Shown piece by piece: positions 1 to 7,229 of a stretch of DNA of 14,117 nt (positions are counted from its first letter, which is position 1; each line of letters opens with the position of its first letter). The notes under the pieces are model-generated. The model did not search any database and had not been told where the DNA came from. It worked only from the letters and a program-made list of their open reading frames with translations. Source of the DNA: Salibaculum sp031581025 (lineage in GTDB: Bacteria > Pseudomonadota > Alphaproteobacteria > Rhodobacterales > Rhodobacteraceae); NCBI RefSeq assembly GCF_031581025.1, contig NZ_JAVLCA010000055.1, one strand, 5' to 3'. A program made the position numbers and the translations under genes.

Positions 1-1158
1 TTCCCCAAGTCCGACCGCATTGGCGCAGGGCTGCGCCCCCTGCTGGGCGAGAGCGTGTTCCTGACCAACGGCGCGACCTGGAAACGCCAGCGCCGCATCA
101 TCGACCCGGCCTTCGAGGGCGGACGGCTGCGCGACACCTTTCCGGCCATCTGGGCGGCGGGCGAGGCGGCGGTGGACCGCTTCGGCCGGGCGGGGCAAGA
201 CGGCCCCTTCGACGTTGAACCCGAGACCAGCCATGCCGCCGCCGACGTGATCTTTCGCACGCTGTTTTCCATCCCCATCGAGCACGAGGTGGCGCGGCAG
301 GTCTTCGACCAGTTCAAGGCGCATCAACGCACGCAGCCGATCCTGAACCTGGCCGCCTTCCTGCGGGTGCCGCGCTGGATGCCGCGCTTTTTCAAGCGCG
401 AGACCCGGCGCACCGCGCGCGAGATTCGCGCCCTCATCACCCGTCTGACCGAGGATCGCATGGCGCAGATCGCGGCAGGCACCGCCCCCGACGATCTGGC
501 CACCAAGATCATGACCACCGCCGATCCGGAGACCGGCGACCGTTTCGGCACCGAGGAAATGGTCGACCAGGTGGCAATCTTCTTTCTGGCAGGCCACGAG
601 ACCAGCGCCAGTGCCCTGGCCTGGACGCTCTACCTCCTGGCGCTTTATCCCGCGTGGCAGGACAGGGTCGCCGAAGAGGCGCGCGCGCTGGACGGGGGCT
701 GTGATTTTCGGGTGATGTCGCAGTTGAAGATCAGCCGCGACGTTTTCCGCGAGGCGCTGCGGCTCTATCCGCCGGTGCCCATGATGGTGCGCGAGACCTG
801 CAAGGCCGAAGCCATGCGCGACCGTACCGCGCCGAGGGGCAGCCAGGTCGTGCTTTCGCCCTGGCACCTGCACCGGCACACCCGGCTGTGGGACAATCCC
901 GACGGGTTCGATCCCACCCGCTGGGACACCGAGAACGGCAAGGCCTGCCAGCGCGATGCCTATATCCCCTTCTCGGCGGGGCCGCGGGTCTGTACCGGGG
1001 CGGGCTTCGCGATGGTGGAAGGAACGCTGCTGCTGTCCATGCTGTTGCGGCGGTATCGTCTGCGCCCCGTGGCGGGCCGCGCGCCGGTGCCCGTGGCACA
1101 TCTGACCGTGCGGGCGCGTGATGGCATCTGGCTGAGGCTGGAACCGCGCACGGATTAA
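1..1158 (+). CDS. Cytochrome P450, 5'-truncated by the window edge
   Basis: Heme-thiolate monooxygenase whose first residues lie before the window; the frame is open from base 1 and ends with TAA at 1156-1158, giving 385 visible residues. Counting from the first visible codon: C-helix WxxxR at 27-31, I-helix oxygen-activation motif AGHET at 197-201, K-helix ExxR at 251-254 (in EALRLYPPVP), and the heme-binding motif FSAGPRVCTG with the cysteine ligand at 331. P450s are usually 400-460 residues, so roughly 40-80 are missing. The GTG at base 55 is internal, since homology-like sequence continues upstream. The I-helix and ExxR context resembles the eukaryote-like (CYP4/CYP102-type) group rather than the soluble P450 at 4901-6064, but I cannot name a family or substrate. 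No redox partner is visible. The gene converges on the fumC operon with 12 nt between stops. P450 assignment is secure; function is unknown. Confidence 0.95.
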   Translation, partial: FPKSDRIGAGLRPLLGESVFLTNGATWKRQRRIIDPAFEGGRLRDTFPAIWAAGEAAVDRFGRAGQDGPFDVEPETSHAAADVIFRTLFSIPIEHEVARQVFDQFKAHQRTQPILNLAAFLRVPRWMPRFFKRETRRTAREIRALITRLTEDRMAQIAAGTAPDDLATKIMTTADPETGDRFGTEEMVDQVAIFFLAGHETSASALAWTLYLLALYPAWQDRVAEEARALDGGCDFRVMSQLKISRDVFREALRLYPPVPMMVRETCKAEAMRDRTAPRGSQVVLSPWHLHRHTRLWDNPDGFDPTRWDTENGKACQRDAYIPFSAGPRVCTGAGFAMVEGTLLLSMLLRRYRLRPVAGRAPVPVAHLTVRARDGIWLRLEPRTD

Positions 1159-1170
1159 GTGGGCGGCGCC

Positions 1171-1401
1171 TCAGGCGTCGGGGTCCGCTTCGGCCTTGAC
1201 CGCCGCCAGCACGAAGACCCGGATCGCCGAGGCCAGTCCGACATCGCCGCGCGCCTCGTCGATCTCGATGGCCAGGCCGTTGATCGTCCGGCCCCTTTGG
1301 GCGGCAAGGCGGCGAAATTCGCGCCAGAAGGACTCTTCCAGAGAGACGCTGGTGCGGTGCCCGCGCAGCGTGAGCGAGTGCTTGACGGGCCGCCCGGTCA
1401 C
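1171..1401 (-). CDS. Ribbon-helix-helix domain protein (RHH_4-like)
   Basis: Small 76-residue protein. The N-terminal half (KHSLTLRGHRTSVSLEESFW, about residues 7-26) and the following helices (REFRRLAAQRGRTINGLAIEID) match the pattern of the short ribbon-helix-helix family common in Alphaproteobacteria (RHH_4), ending with a hydrophobic LASAIRVFVL segment. In this fold the first strand would pair in a dimer and touch DNA, but targets of this family are largely uncharacterised, so a regulator role is inference. The start is GTG at 1401, which overlaps the TGA of the upstream DUF4169 gene by 4 nt (GTGA), suggesting translational coupling; there is no better ATG. It is the last gene of the fumC operon. 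Confidence 0.88.
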   Translation of the reverse strand: MTGRPVKHSLTLRGHRTSVSLEESFWREFRRLAAQRGRTINGLAIEIDEARGDVGLASAIRVFVLAAVKAEADPDA

Positions 1402-1574
1402 TCGTCATCGAACCGCTGTTGATCCAGGTGGCGACGGGCCTTTTCCTCGCGCGCGGTGTCCAGCAATTTCTGCGCCTTCGTGCGACCGTGCTTGACCGCA
1501 TTCTCGTCGGCGCGGGCCTTCTGTTCGGCCCGTGCCTTGGTCTTGCGATGCTTGCCGAGGTTCACGACGCTCAT
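1398..1574 (-). CDS. DUF4169 family small basic protein
   Basis: Short 58-residue gene, easily missed by length cutoffs. It starts with ATG at 1574, overlapping the fumC stop in an ATGA (1571-1574), and ends with TGA at 1398-1400 inside the start of the next gene. The protein begins MSVVNLGKHRKTKARAEQKA and continues as a charged, alanine-rich, helix-forming sequence (ADENAVKHGRTKAQKLLDTA, then AREEKARRHLDQ), which fits the DUF4169 family usually found next to fumC in Rhodobacterales. There is no signal peptide or membrane segment. Function is unknown. Its residues 3-11 (VVNLGKHRK) resemble the last nine residues of SspB encoded at 3077-3547 (VVSLDKFRK), raising the possibility of a ClpX-docking peptide; this is inference only. 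Overlaps on both sides make co-translation with fumC likely. Confidence 0.88.
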   Translation of the reverse strand: MSVVNLGKHRKTKARAEQKARADENAVKHGRTKAQKLLDTAREEKARRHLDQQRFDDE

Positions 1575-2974
1575 TTCGGGCCGATCATGTCCTCGGGGCG
1601 CACGACGCGGTCGAAGGTCTCTTCATCGACAAAGCCCAGCTTGACCGCCTCTTCGCGCAGCGTGGTGCCGTTGCGGTGCGCGGTCTTGGCCACGGTGGTG
1701 GCATTGTCATACCCGATGGTCGGGGCCAGCGCCGTGACCAGCATCAGCGATTCGGTCATCAGCTTCTCGATGCGCGCCTCATTGGCCTGGATGCCCGTCA
1801 GCATCCGTTCGGTGAAACTGTCGGCGGCATCGCCCAACAGCTGCATGGACTGGAGCAGGTTGTAGGCCATCATCGGGTTGTAGACGTTCAGCTCGAAATG
1901 GCCCTGGCTGCCAGCGAAGGAGATCGCCGCGTCATTGCCCAGCACATGGGCGCAGACCTGGGTCAGGGCCTCGGCCTGGGTCGGGTTCACCTTGCCCGGC
2001 ATGATCGAGCTACCCGGCTCGTTTTCGGGCAGGATCAGCTCGCCCAGCCCCGAACGTGGCCCCGAGCCCAGAAAGCGGATGTCGTTGGCGATCTTGTAGC
2101 AGGCCATGGCGGTGGTCTTGACCGCGCCGGACATGAAGACCATCGCGTCATGGGCGGCCAGGGCCTCGAACTTGTTGGGGGCCGTCACAAAAGGCAGCCC
2201 GGCGATTTCTGCCATGTTGGCGGCGACGGTGGTCTCCCAGCCGGGGGCGGTGTTCAGCCCCGTGCCCACGGCGGTGCCGCCCTGGGCCAGTTCGTGGATC
2301 TTGGGCAGGGCCTGCTTGATCCGCTCGATCCCGTTCTCGACCTGCTGGGCATAGCCGGAAAATTCCTGGCCCAGGGTCAGCGGCGTGGCGTCCTGCGTGT
2401 GGGTGCGGCCGATCTTGATGATGTCGTGAAATTCCTGCGCCTTGGCGCGCAGCCCGGCCAGCAGCTTTTCCAGCCCCGGAAGCAGGGTGTCATGCACCGT
2501 CATGGCGCAGGCGATGTGCATGGCCGTGGGGAAGGTGTCGTTCGAGGATTGCCCCATGTTGCAGTGATCGTTGGGATGCACCGGGTCCTTGCTGCCGATC
2601 TGCCCGCCCAGAATCTCGATCGCGCGGTTCGAGATCACCTCGTTGGCGTTCATGTTTGATTGCGTGCCCGAGCCGGTCTGCCAGACCACCAGCGGAAAGT
2701 GATCGTCCAGCTTGCCTGCCACGACCTCGTCCGCGGCCGCGATCATGGCATCGGCCAGTGTCGCATCCAGCTTGCCGCTGTCGCGATTGGCCTGGGCGCA
2801 GGCCTGCTTGATCACGCCAAGCGCACGAACGATGGCGACGGGCTGCCTTTCCCAGCCGATGGGGAAGTTCATCAGGCTGCGCTGGGTCTGGGCGCCCCAG
2901 TAGCGGTCGGCGGGGACCTCAAGCGGGCCAAAGCTGTCGGATTCCGTGCGGGTCTCGGGGTGGGTCTGGGTCAT
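1571..2974 (-). CDS. fumC: Class II fumarate hydratase (fumarase C)
   Basis: Catalyses reversible hydration of fumarate to L-malate in the TCA cycle; iron-independent cytosolic homotetramer. The 467-residue product has the family's usual length. Visible motifs: TGSGTQSNMNANEV at 100-113, SSNDTFPTAMHIA at 143-155 (substrate-binding), GRTHTQDATP at 189-198 with the active-site histidine at 192, and the superfamily signature GSSIMPGKVNP at 321-331 carrying the catalytic serine loop. I chose ATG at 2974 because it is preceded by an AAGGA Shine-Dalgarno and gives the normal N-terminus (MTQTHPETRTESDSFGPLEV); the open frame continues upstream to 3034 without family-like sequence. It is first in an overlapping operon with the DUF4169 and RHH genes. 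A candidate promoter and dyad lie just upstream at 3006-3041. Confidence 0.98.
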   Translation of the reverse strand: MTQTHPETRTESDSFGPLEVPADRYWGAQTQRSLMNFPIGWERQPVAIVRALGVIKQACAQANRDSGKLDATLADAMIAAADEVVAGKLDDHFPLVVWQTGSGTQSNMNANEVISNRAIEILGGQIGSKDPVHPNDHCNMGQSSNDTFPTAMHIACAMTVHDTLLPGLEKLLAGLRAKAQEFHDIIKIGRTHTQDATPLTLGQEFSGYAQQVENGIERIKQALPKIHELAQGGTAVGTGLNTAPGWETTVAANMAEIAGLPFVTAPNKFEALAAHDAMVFMSGAVKTTAMACYKIANDIRFLGSGPRSGLGELILPENEPGSSIMPGKVNPTQAEALTQVCAHVLGNDAAISFAGSQGHFELNVYNPMMAYNLLQSMQLLGDAADSFTERMLTGIQANEARIEKLMTESLMLVTALAPTIGYDNATTVAKTAHRNGTTLREEAVKLGFVDEETFDRVVRPEDMIGPK

Positions 2975-3005
2975 GGAGGTGTCCTTGCGGTATGCCGTTG
3001 TATGC

Positions 3006-3041
3006 CAAATACCGCCCCGACACCGTGACCGCAACTGTCAC
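3006..3041 (-). promoter_or_regulatory. Candidate fumC promoter with overlapping dyad
   Basis: Reading the minus strand, TTGCGG (3034-3029) is followed after 17 nt by TATTTG (3011-3006), a plausible sigma70-type promoter giving a leader of about 25 nt before the fumC ATG. A small dyad GTGAC-N7-GTCAC (3025-3041) covers the -35 box. Just downstream, TATGCC occurs twice exactly 10 bp apart on the plus strand (2991 and 3001). The element matches are partial, so this is a prediction. Confidence 0.4.
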
Positions 3042-3052
3042 AATGCCGCGTT

Positions 3053-3069
3053 GGCCCGGCTGGCGGGCC
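3053..3069 (-). terminator. GC-rich hairpin after sspB, no U-tract
   Basis: A 6-bp GGCCCG/CGGGCC stem with a 5-nt loop lies 7 nt past the sspB stop, between sspB and fumC. There is no T-run after it, so it is at best a weak or Rho-assisted transcript end. Confidence 0.25.
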
Positions 3070-3076
3070 GGGGCGG

Positions 3077-3547
3077 CTACTTGCGGAACTTGTCGAGGCT
3101 GACGACCTCGGCCTCCGTATGGTCCGCGTCTTCGGCGTCGGGCTCGGCCATCTCGTCCATGGGGGCGTCCTCGGCATCGGGTCCGGGGTCGTCTTCCTGG
3201 GTTTCGAAGCGCAGGCCGAATTCGACCGAAGGGTCCACGAAGGTCTTGATCGCGTCATAGGGGATATACAGCGGCTCGGGCGCGTCGCCGAAGTTCAGCG
3301 TGATGGCAAAGCCGTCCTCGCTGACGGTGAGGTTGTCGAACCAGTGCTGGATGACGATGGTCATTTCGCCCGGATAGCGGTCGGACAGCCAGTCGGCGAT
3401 TTCAACATCCGGGTGCAGGGTGTCCAGCGTGATGAAGAAATGGTGCTGGCCCGGCAGGCCCTCCTGTTCGACCCGGCGCAGCACCTTGCGGATCAGGCCG
3501 CGCATGGCCTCGTGCATCAGGTTGCCGTAGTCGATGGTGCTGGTCAC
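3077..3547 (-). CDS. sspB: SspB-type ClpXP adaptor protein
   Basis: Adaptor that binds ssrA-tagged and some other substrates and tethers them to ClpX for degradation by ClpXP. The 156-residue protein has the folded substrate-binding domain at about 1-115 (IDYGNLMHEAMRGLI near the start; HHFFITLDT, YPGEMTIVIQHWFDNL and FAITLNFGD in the core), an acidic Asp/Glu/Pro linker at about 116-147, and a short basic C-terminal tail VVSLDKFRK at 148-156. In characterised SspB proteins the end of such a tail docks on the ClpX N-domain. I chose the GTG start at 3547: it has AGGA about 8 nt upstream and begins at conserved-looking sequence, whereas the ATG at 3580 lacks a ribosome site and overlaps a promoter-like box. 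It lies between the transporter gene and fumC on the same strand, probably as its own unit. Confidence 0.93.
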   Translation of the reverse strand: MTSTIDYGNLMHEAMRGLIRKVLRRVEQEGLPGQHHFFITLDTLHPDVEIADWLSDRYPGEMTIVIQHWFDNLTVSEDGFAITLNFGDAPEPLYIPYDAIKTFVDPSVEFGLRFETQEDDPGPDAEDAPMDEMAEPDAEDADHTEAEVVSLDKFRK

Positions 3548-3575
3548 GGGGTCTGTCCTTCGCTCTGTTCCGATC

Positions 3576-3603
3576 AGCATACGGGATTCGGCCCCGAGGG
3601 AAA
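3576..3603 (-). promoter_or_regulatory. Weak candidate sspB promoter
   Basis: On the minus strand, TTTCCC (3603-3598) is separated by 16 nt from TATGCT (3581-3576), which would start transcripts near 3569, upstream of the GTG start at 3547. The -35 match is poor. It fits the choice of the GTG over the ATG at 3580, which falls inside the -10 box. Confidence 0.28.
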
Positions 3604-3607
3604 GGGG

Positions 3608-4858
3608 CTAGAACAAACCGATCAGGACACCGGCCAGGGTCACCGTGCCAAGGCTCTGCAACAGCGGCCATTTTCGCCACAAAAGCAGGGCCGCGGCCAG
3701 CAGCGCCAGCGCCAGCGCCACAGGCTGGAAGCTGGCCCAGTCGGGGACGAGCAGTTGCAGCGGCCCCAGGCGCTGCCGCGCCACCGAGGCAAAAAGCACA
3801 TGCACCGCGAACCAGACCGAGAGGTTGGCGATCACCCCGACCACGGCGGCGGTAATGGCGGTGAGGGCCGCGTTGATCCGGGGGCGGTGTTCCAGCCAGT
3901 CGATCAGCGGCGCGCCTGCGAAGATATAGACAAAACAGGGCACGAAGGTCACCCAGAGGGTCATCAGCCCCGCCAGCAGGCCCAGTCCGGCCCCGCCCGC
4001 GTTCAACCCGGCGGTGATGCCGACGAACTCGGTCACGAGGATCAGCGGGCCGGGCGTGGTCTCGGCCAGCCCAAGCGCGTCCAGCATCTGCCCGGTGGTG
4101 ATCCAGCCCTGGGCGGTCACGACCTCCTGCGTCATGTAGGCCAGCACCGCATAGGCCCCACCGAAGGTCACAACGGCCAGCTTGGAGAAGAACAGCCCCA
4201 GGGCAAGCAGAAGTTCGGCCCCGGCCAGCGCAGCCAGCGCTACGGGCGCGCCCCAGAGCAGCCCCCCGATCACCAGCGGGCGCAGGCTGCGGCGCAGGTC
4301 GACCGGGACGCCGCCGGGCAGGGTCGGCCCGCTGAAGCGCCAGGCGCCCAAGGCCGCGGCCAGCGCGATGACCAGCGGAAAGGGCAGATCGAAGAGAAAC
4401 AGCGCCAGGAAGGCCAGCACCGCCAGGCCCCGATGCTCCGGGCCCTTCAGCGCCTTGGCCGAGAGCCGCAGGATCGCCTGGATGACGATGACCACCACGG
4501 TCGCCTTGACGCCCAAAAACCCGGCCTGCACCAGCGGCAGGTCGGCCAGCGCGCCATAGGCCATGGCCAGCGCCGCGATGACCAGCGCGCCGGGCAGCAC
4601 GAAGAGCCCGCCCGCGATCAGTCCGCCGGCCACCCCGCGCAGCCGCCAGCCGGCATAGGTGGCCAGCTGCATGGCCTCGGGCCCCGGCAGCAACATGCAA
4701 AAGGACAGGGCGCGCAGGTATTGCGCCTCGGTCAACCAGGGGCGGTCCTCGACCAGTTCGCGGTGCATCAGGGCGATCTGCGCCGCCGGGCCGCCGAAGG
4801 ACAGAAACCCGATGCGCCCGAAAACGCGGATCAGATCGGCCAATGTCACGGTCTGCAA
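3608..4858 (-). CDS. chrA: Chromate transporter family (CHR/ChrA) membrane protein
   Basis: Inner-membrane protein of the CHR superfamily, whose characterised members export chromate and give chromate resistance; many genomic members have no proven substrate. The 416-residue product is a tandem duplication. The first half has SFGGPAAQIALMHRELV at 20-36 and LLPGPEAMQLATYAGW at 56-71; the second half has TFGGAYAVLAYM at 231-242, GWITTGQMLDALGLAETTPG at 251-270 and LILVTEFVG after it. About 10-12 hydrophobic segments fill the rest. The start is uncertain: TTG at 4858 (with GAAGGGG about 8 nt upstream) or GTG at 4849. The neighbouring ATG at 4875 is out of frame. The gene begins 42 nt after the P450 stop and probably shares its transcript. 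I see no ChrB-like regulator, so a chromate role is not supported by context. Confidence 0.92.
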   Translation of the reverse strand: MQTVTLADLIRVFGRIGFLSFGGPAAQIALMHRELVEDRPWLTEAQYLRALSFCMLLPGPEAMQLATYAGWRLRGVAGGLIAGGLFVLPGALVIAALAMAYGALADLPLVQAGFLGVKATVVVIVIQAILRLSAKALKGPEHRGLAVLAFLALFLFDLPFPLVIALAAALGAWRFSGPTLPGGVPVDLRRSLRPLVIGGLLWGAPVALAALAGAELLLALGLFFSKLAVVTFGGAYAVLAYMTQEVVTAQGWITTGQMLDALGLAETTPGPLILVTEFVGITAGLNAGGAGLGLLAGLMTLWVTFVPCFVYIFAGAPLIDWLEHRPRINAALTAITAAVVGVIANLSVWFAVHVLFASVARQRLGPLQLLVPDWASFQPVALALALLAAALLLWRKWPLLQSLGTVTLAGVLIGLF

Positions 4859-4900
4859 GGCCCTTGCCCCTTCATGGCGACGCCGGGGTGCTGCGCGGCC

Positions 4901-6064
4901 TCATGGCCGGACCATGAGGCGCTCCAGCCCGTGAAAGTGATAGACATCCGCGTAGCGCGGCGCCTCGGTCAGGGTCAGGTCGGGACAGCGCTCGAAGAGC
5001 ACCTGCAGCCCCAGTAGCAGTTCCAGGCGGGCCAGCGGCGCGCCCACGCAGAAATGGATGCCGCCGCCGAAACTGGTGGACAGCACGCCGTCGCGCTTCG
5101 GGTGGAACCGGGCCGGGGTCTCGAAGGTTTGCGGACAGCGGTTGGCCGCGCCCAGCAGGCATTTGACAGTGTCGCCGCGGCGGAAGTGGTGGCCGAAAAG
5201 CGTCACCTCCTCGTAGACCCACCGGTCGAAGATGTGCAGGGGCGGATCGAGGCGCAGGCATTCCTCGACCACGTCTTCATCCACCTTCCGGTGATCCTGT
5301 TCCAGCAGTAGTTTGACGGCATTGCCCATGGCATGGACCGTGGCCTCGTGGCCCGCGTTCAACAGCAGAACGCAGGTCGAGATCAACTCGTCGGTGTTAA
5401 GCTTTTCGCCGTCTTCCTCGGCGGCGATCAACTGGGTGATCAGGTCCTCGCCCGGGCGGCTGCGGCGCTCTTCGATGTAGCCGCGCAGAAACTCCGAGAA
5501 TTCGTTGGAAGCGGCCATGGCGCGGGCCTCGACCTGCGCGGTGCGGCCAGCCTGATACATGGCGACCATGGCGCCGGACCAGGCCAGCAACTGGCCGGCC
5601 ATGGTTTCGGGCACCCCCAGCAGGCGGCAGATGATCACCACCGGGATGCGCTGGCAATAGGCCGGCAGCAGGTCGACCTCGCCGGCCGGGAAATCGTCGA
5701 TCAGCTGGTGCGCCAGCGCCATGACCTCGTCGCGCATCCCCATGATCCGGCGCGAGGTGAAGGCCCGCAAGACCAGCGACCGCAGCCGGGTATGGCGCGG
5801 CGGCTCCAGTTCCAGCATGGAATGGGCCTCGATGTCGTAGAACGGGCGCAACCGGTCCGGGATGGGCGCCGCGTGGCCCTCGGGCGCCTCGCGGCCCAGA
5901 CGCTTGTCCTTGAGCAGCGCCATGACCGCCTCGTAGGAAGTCGCGCAGACCGCACCGTAGTCCGCCCACCAAAACAGGGGGCCGCCGGCGCGGGCCCGGT
6001 CATAGAAGGGGTAGGGATCCTGGACGAAGCCCGGATCGGTGGGGGATTGGTGCAGGCTATCCAT
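4901..6064 (-). CDS. Soluble bacterial cytochrome P450
   Basis: Cytosolic P450 monooxygenase of the class that normally takes electrons from a ferredoxin and reductase. The 387-residue length is typical. Motifs from ATG at 6064: EPPRHTRLRSLV (heme-propionate contact region, about 87-98), I-helix AGHEAT at 237-242, K-helix ECLR (ExxR) at 268-271, and the heme loop FGGGIHFCVG with the cysteine ligand at 339. The I-helix has Glu in place of the more common Asp next to the Thr, which is frequent in this group. The open frame extends to 6112, but that stretch overlaps the tpiA coding end and has no P450 sequence; ATG at 6064 lies 4 nt after the tpiA stop, with no clear Shine-Dalgarno, suggesting translational coupling. 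Substrate is unknown, no ferredoxin gene is adjacent, and it differs clearly from the P450 at 1-1158. Confidence 0.96.
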   Translation of the reverse strand: MDSLHQSPTDPGFVQDPYPFYDRARAGGPLFWWADYGAVCATSYEAVMALLKDKRLGREAPEGHAAPIPDRLRPFYDIEAHSMLELEPPRHTRLRSLVLRAFTSRRIMGMRDEVMALAHQLIDDFPAGEVDLLPAYCQRIPVVIICRLLGVPETMAGQLLAWSGAMVAMYQAGRTAQVEARAMAASNEFSEFLRGYIEERRSRPGEDLITQLIAAEEDGEKLNTDELISTCVLLLNAGHEATVHAMGNAVKLLLEQDHRKVDEDVVEECLRLDPPLHIFDRWVYEEVTLFGHHFRRGDTVKCLLGAANRCPQTFETPARFHPKRDGVLSTSFGGGIHFCVGAPLARLELLLGLQVLFERCPDLTLTEAPRYADVYHFHGLERLMVRP

Positions 6065-6068
6065 GGGG

Positions 6069-6809
6069 TCAGTCGGCGGATTCCAGCGCGGCGACGATGG
6101 GCAGGAAATCATCGGCCTTCATCGAGGCCCCGCCCACAAGCGCCCCGTCCACATCGGCGACGCCAAAGATCTCGGCGGCGTTCGCGGGTTTGACCGACCC
6201 GCCGTAGAGGATGCGGATGGCCAGGCCGGTCTCCGTGCCAAAGCGGTCGATCAGCGCGTCGCGCAGGGCGTTGTGCACCGCGCCGATCTCGTCGGCGGTG
6301 GGGGTCAGCCCGGTGCCGATGGCCCAGACCGGTTCATAGGCCAGCACCGTATTTGCGCCGGTGCAACCCTCGGGCATCGAGCCGGCCATCTGCCCGCGCA
6401 GCACCTGCTGGGTCTCGCCGGCGCGATACTGCGCTTCTGTCTCGCCGATGCAGAGGATCGCGGTCAGCCCCGCGCGCCAGGCGGCCTGCGTCTTGGCGCA
6501 GACCTCGGCATCGGTCTCGCCGTGGTCGGCCCGGCGTTCGGAATGGCCGGTGATGACATAGGCGGCCCCGGCATCCGCCAGCATCTCGGCCGAGATGTCG
6601 CCGGTATGGGGGCCTTTCTCGGCCGGGTGACAATCCTCGCCGCCCACGGGCCAGCCCAACGCCGCCATGCGGTGCAGCAGGGTGGCGGGGCCGCAGATGG
6701 CCGTGTCGACTGTCGGGGCAGGCTTGGCGGCGGCCATCTTTTCCAGCTCGGACAGGTCGGCGGCCAGCCCGTTCATTTTCCAGTTTCCGGCGGCGAGTTT
6801 GCGGCGCAT
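6069..6809 (-). CDS. tpiA: Triosephosphate isomerase
   Basis: Interconverts dihydroxyacetone phosphate and glyceraldehyde 3-phosphate in glycolysis and gluconeogenesis; cytosolic TIM-barrel dimer. The 246-residue length is normal. All catalytic residues are visible: Asn9 and Lys11 in GNWKMNG, the electrophilic His89 in TGHSERR, the base Glu159 in AYEPVWAIGTG with flexible loop 6 at about 160-167, and the phosphate-binding GGSV (203-206) and GGAS (226-229). The loop usually read as GAxTGE is GPHTGD here (66-71), a mild variation. ATG at 6809 is preceded by a strong GGAGG. It heads a minus-strand run with the P450 and the transporter. A TTGACC -35-like box lies at 6875-6880 but I see no convincing -10, so I do not call a promoter. 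Confidence 0.98.
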   Translation of the reverse strand: MRRKLAAGNWKMNGLAADLSELEKMAAAKPAPTVDTAICGPATLLHRMAALGWPVGGEDCHPAEKGPHTGDISAEMLADAGAAYVITGHSERRADHGETDAEVCAKTQAAWRAGLTAILCIGETEAQYRAGETQQVLRGQMAGSMPEGCTGANTVLAYEPVWAIGTGLTPTADEIGAVHNALRDALIDRFGTETGLAIRILYGGSVKPANAAEIFGVADVDGALVGGASMKADDFLPIVAALESAD

Positions 6810-6902
6810 GCGTGTCCTCCTGTCGCGGGTGGGCGTTGCGACAAGGGATCACGGCAATCGCCGCGAAATGCAAGGGTCAACCGGCCGTATCGACCCGGAG
6901 GC

Positions 6903-7229
6903 CTACAGGAAGCTGAGCGCCTCGCGGGCCAGCGCGCTGGCCTCCGAGGGGTCCTCCTGCGCGGCGTCGGGCAGGCTCCAGTAGGGCATCGCGCGCGTGC
7001 CGCCATCGCCCCGTTTCTGCACCCATCGGGTGCAGCCCTTGGCCTCCAGGTGGTCCTGAAACGCCCCCGCGCCCTTGATCATCAGTCCGTGGTCGGGGTG
7101 GAGGATCGCGAAAATCGTGCCGTCGTGATAGACGCACAGCCCGCCCATCATGCGCCGTGTCGTGATCTCTCCGGGCAGGTCCGAAAACAGGTCCGTAACA
7201 TAGGCGGCCCCGGCCGCCGGGACGCTCAT
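6903..7229 (-). CDS. TfoX/Sxy N-terminal domain protein
   Basis: A 108-residue protein consisting only of the TfoX N-terminal domain: DLFSDLPGEITTRRMMGGLC (about 13-32), then VYHDGTIFAIL and a HGLMIKGAGAFQDHL segment, ending with MPYWSLPDAA. Full-length E. coli TfoX/Sxy (about 209 residues), a competence regulator, has a second domain absent here; single-domain members are common in Alphaproteobacteria and their role is not established. The ATG at 7229-7227 shares its first base with the last base of the sufA TGA (TGATG), so it is very likely co-translated with sufA. No competence genes are nearby. Confidence 0.88.
   Translation of the reverse strand: MSVPAAGAAYVTDLFSDLPGEITTRRMMGGLCVYHDGTIFAILHPDHGLMIKGAGAFQDHLEAKGCTRWVQKRGDGGTRAMPYWSLPDAAQEDPSEASALAREALSFL

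Noticed and set aside
55..57. GTG as the true start of the first P450
   Set aside because: The frame is open with P450-like sequence back to base 1, and starting here would remove the whole N-terminal region.
1532..2659. A 375-codon plus-strand frame opposite fumC
   Set aside because: Antisense shadow of a complete fumarase gene with no recognisable domain.
3119..5017. A 632-codon plus-strand frame across sspB, the transporter and the P450
   Set aside because: The product is Gln/Gly/Arg/His-rich low-complexity sequence, typical of an antisense shadow; three well-defined genes occupy the other strand.
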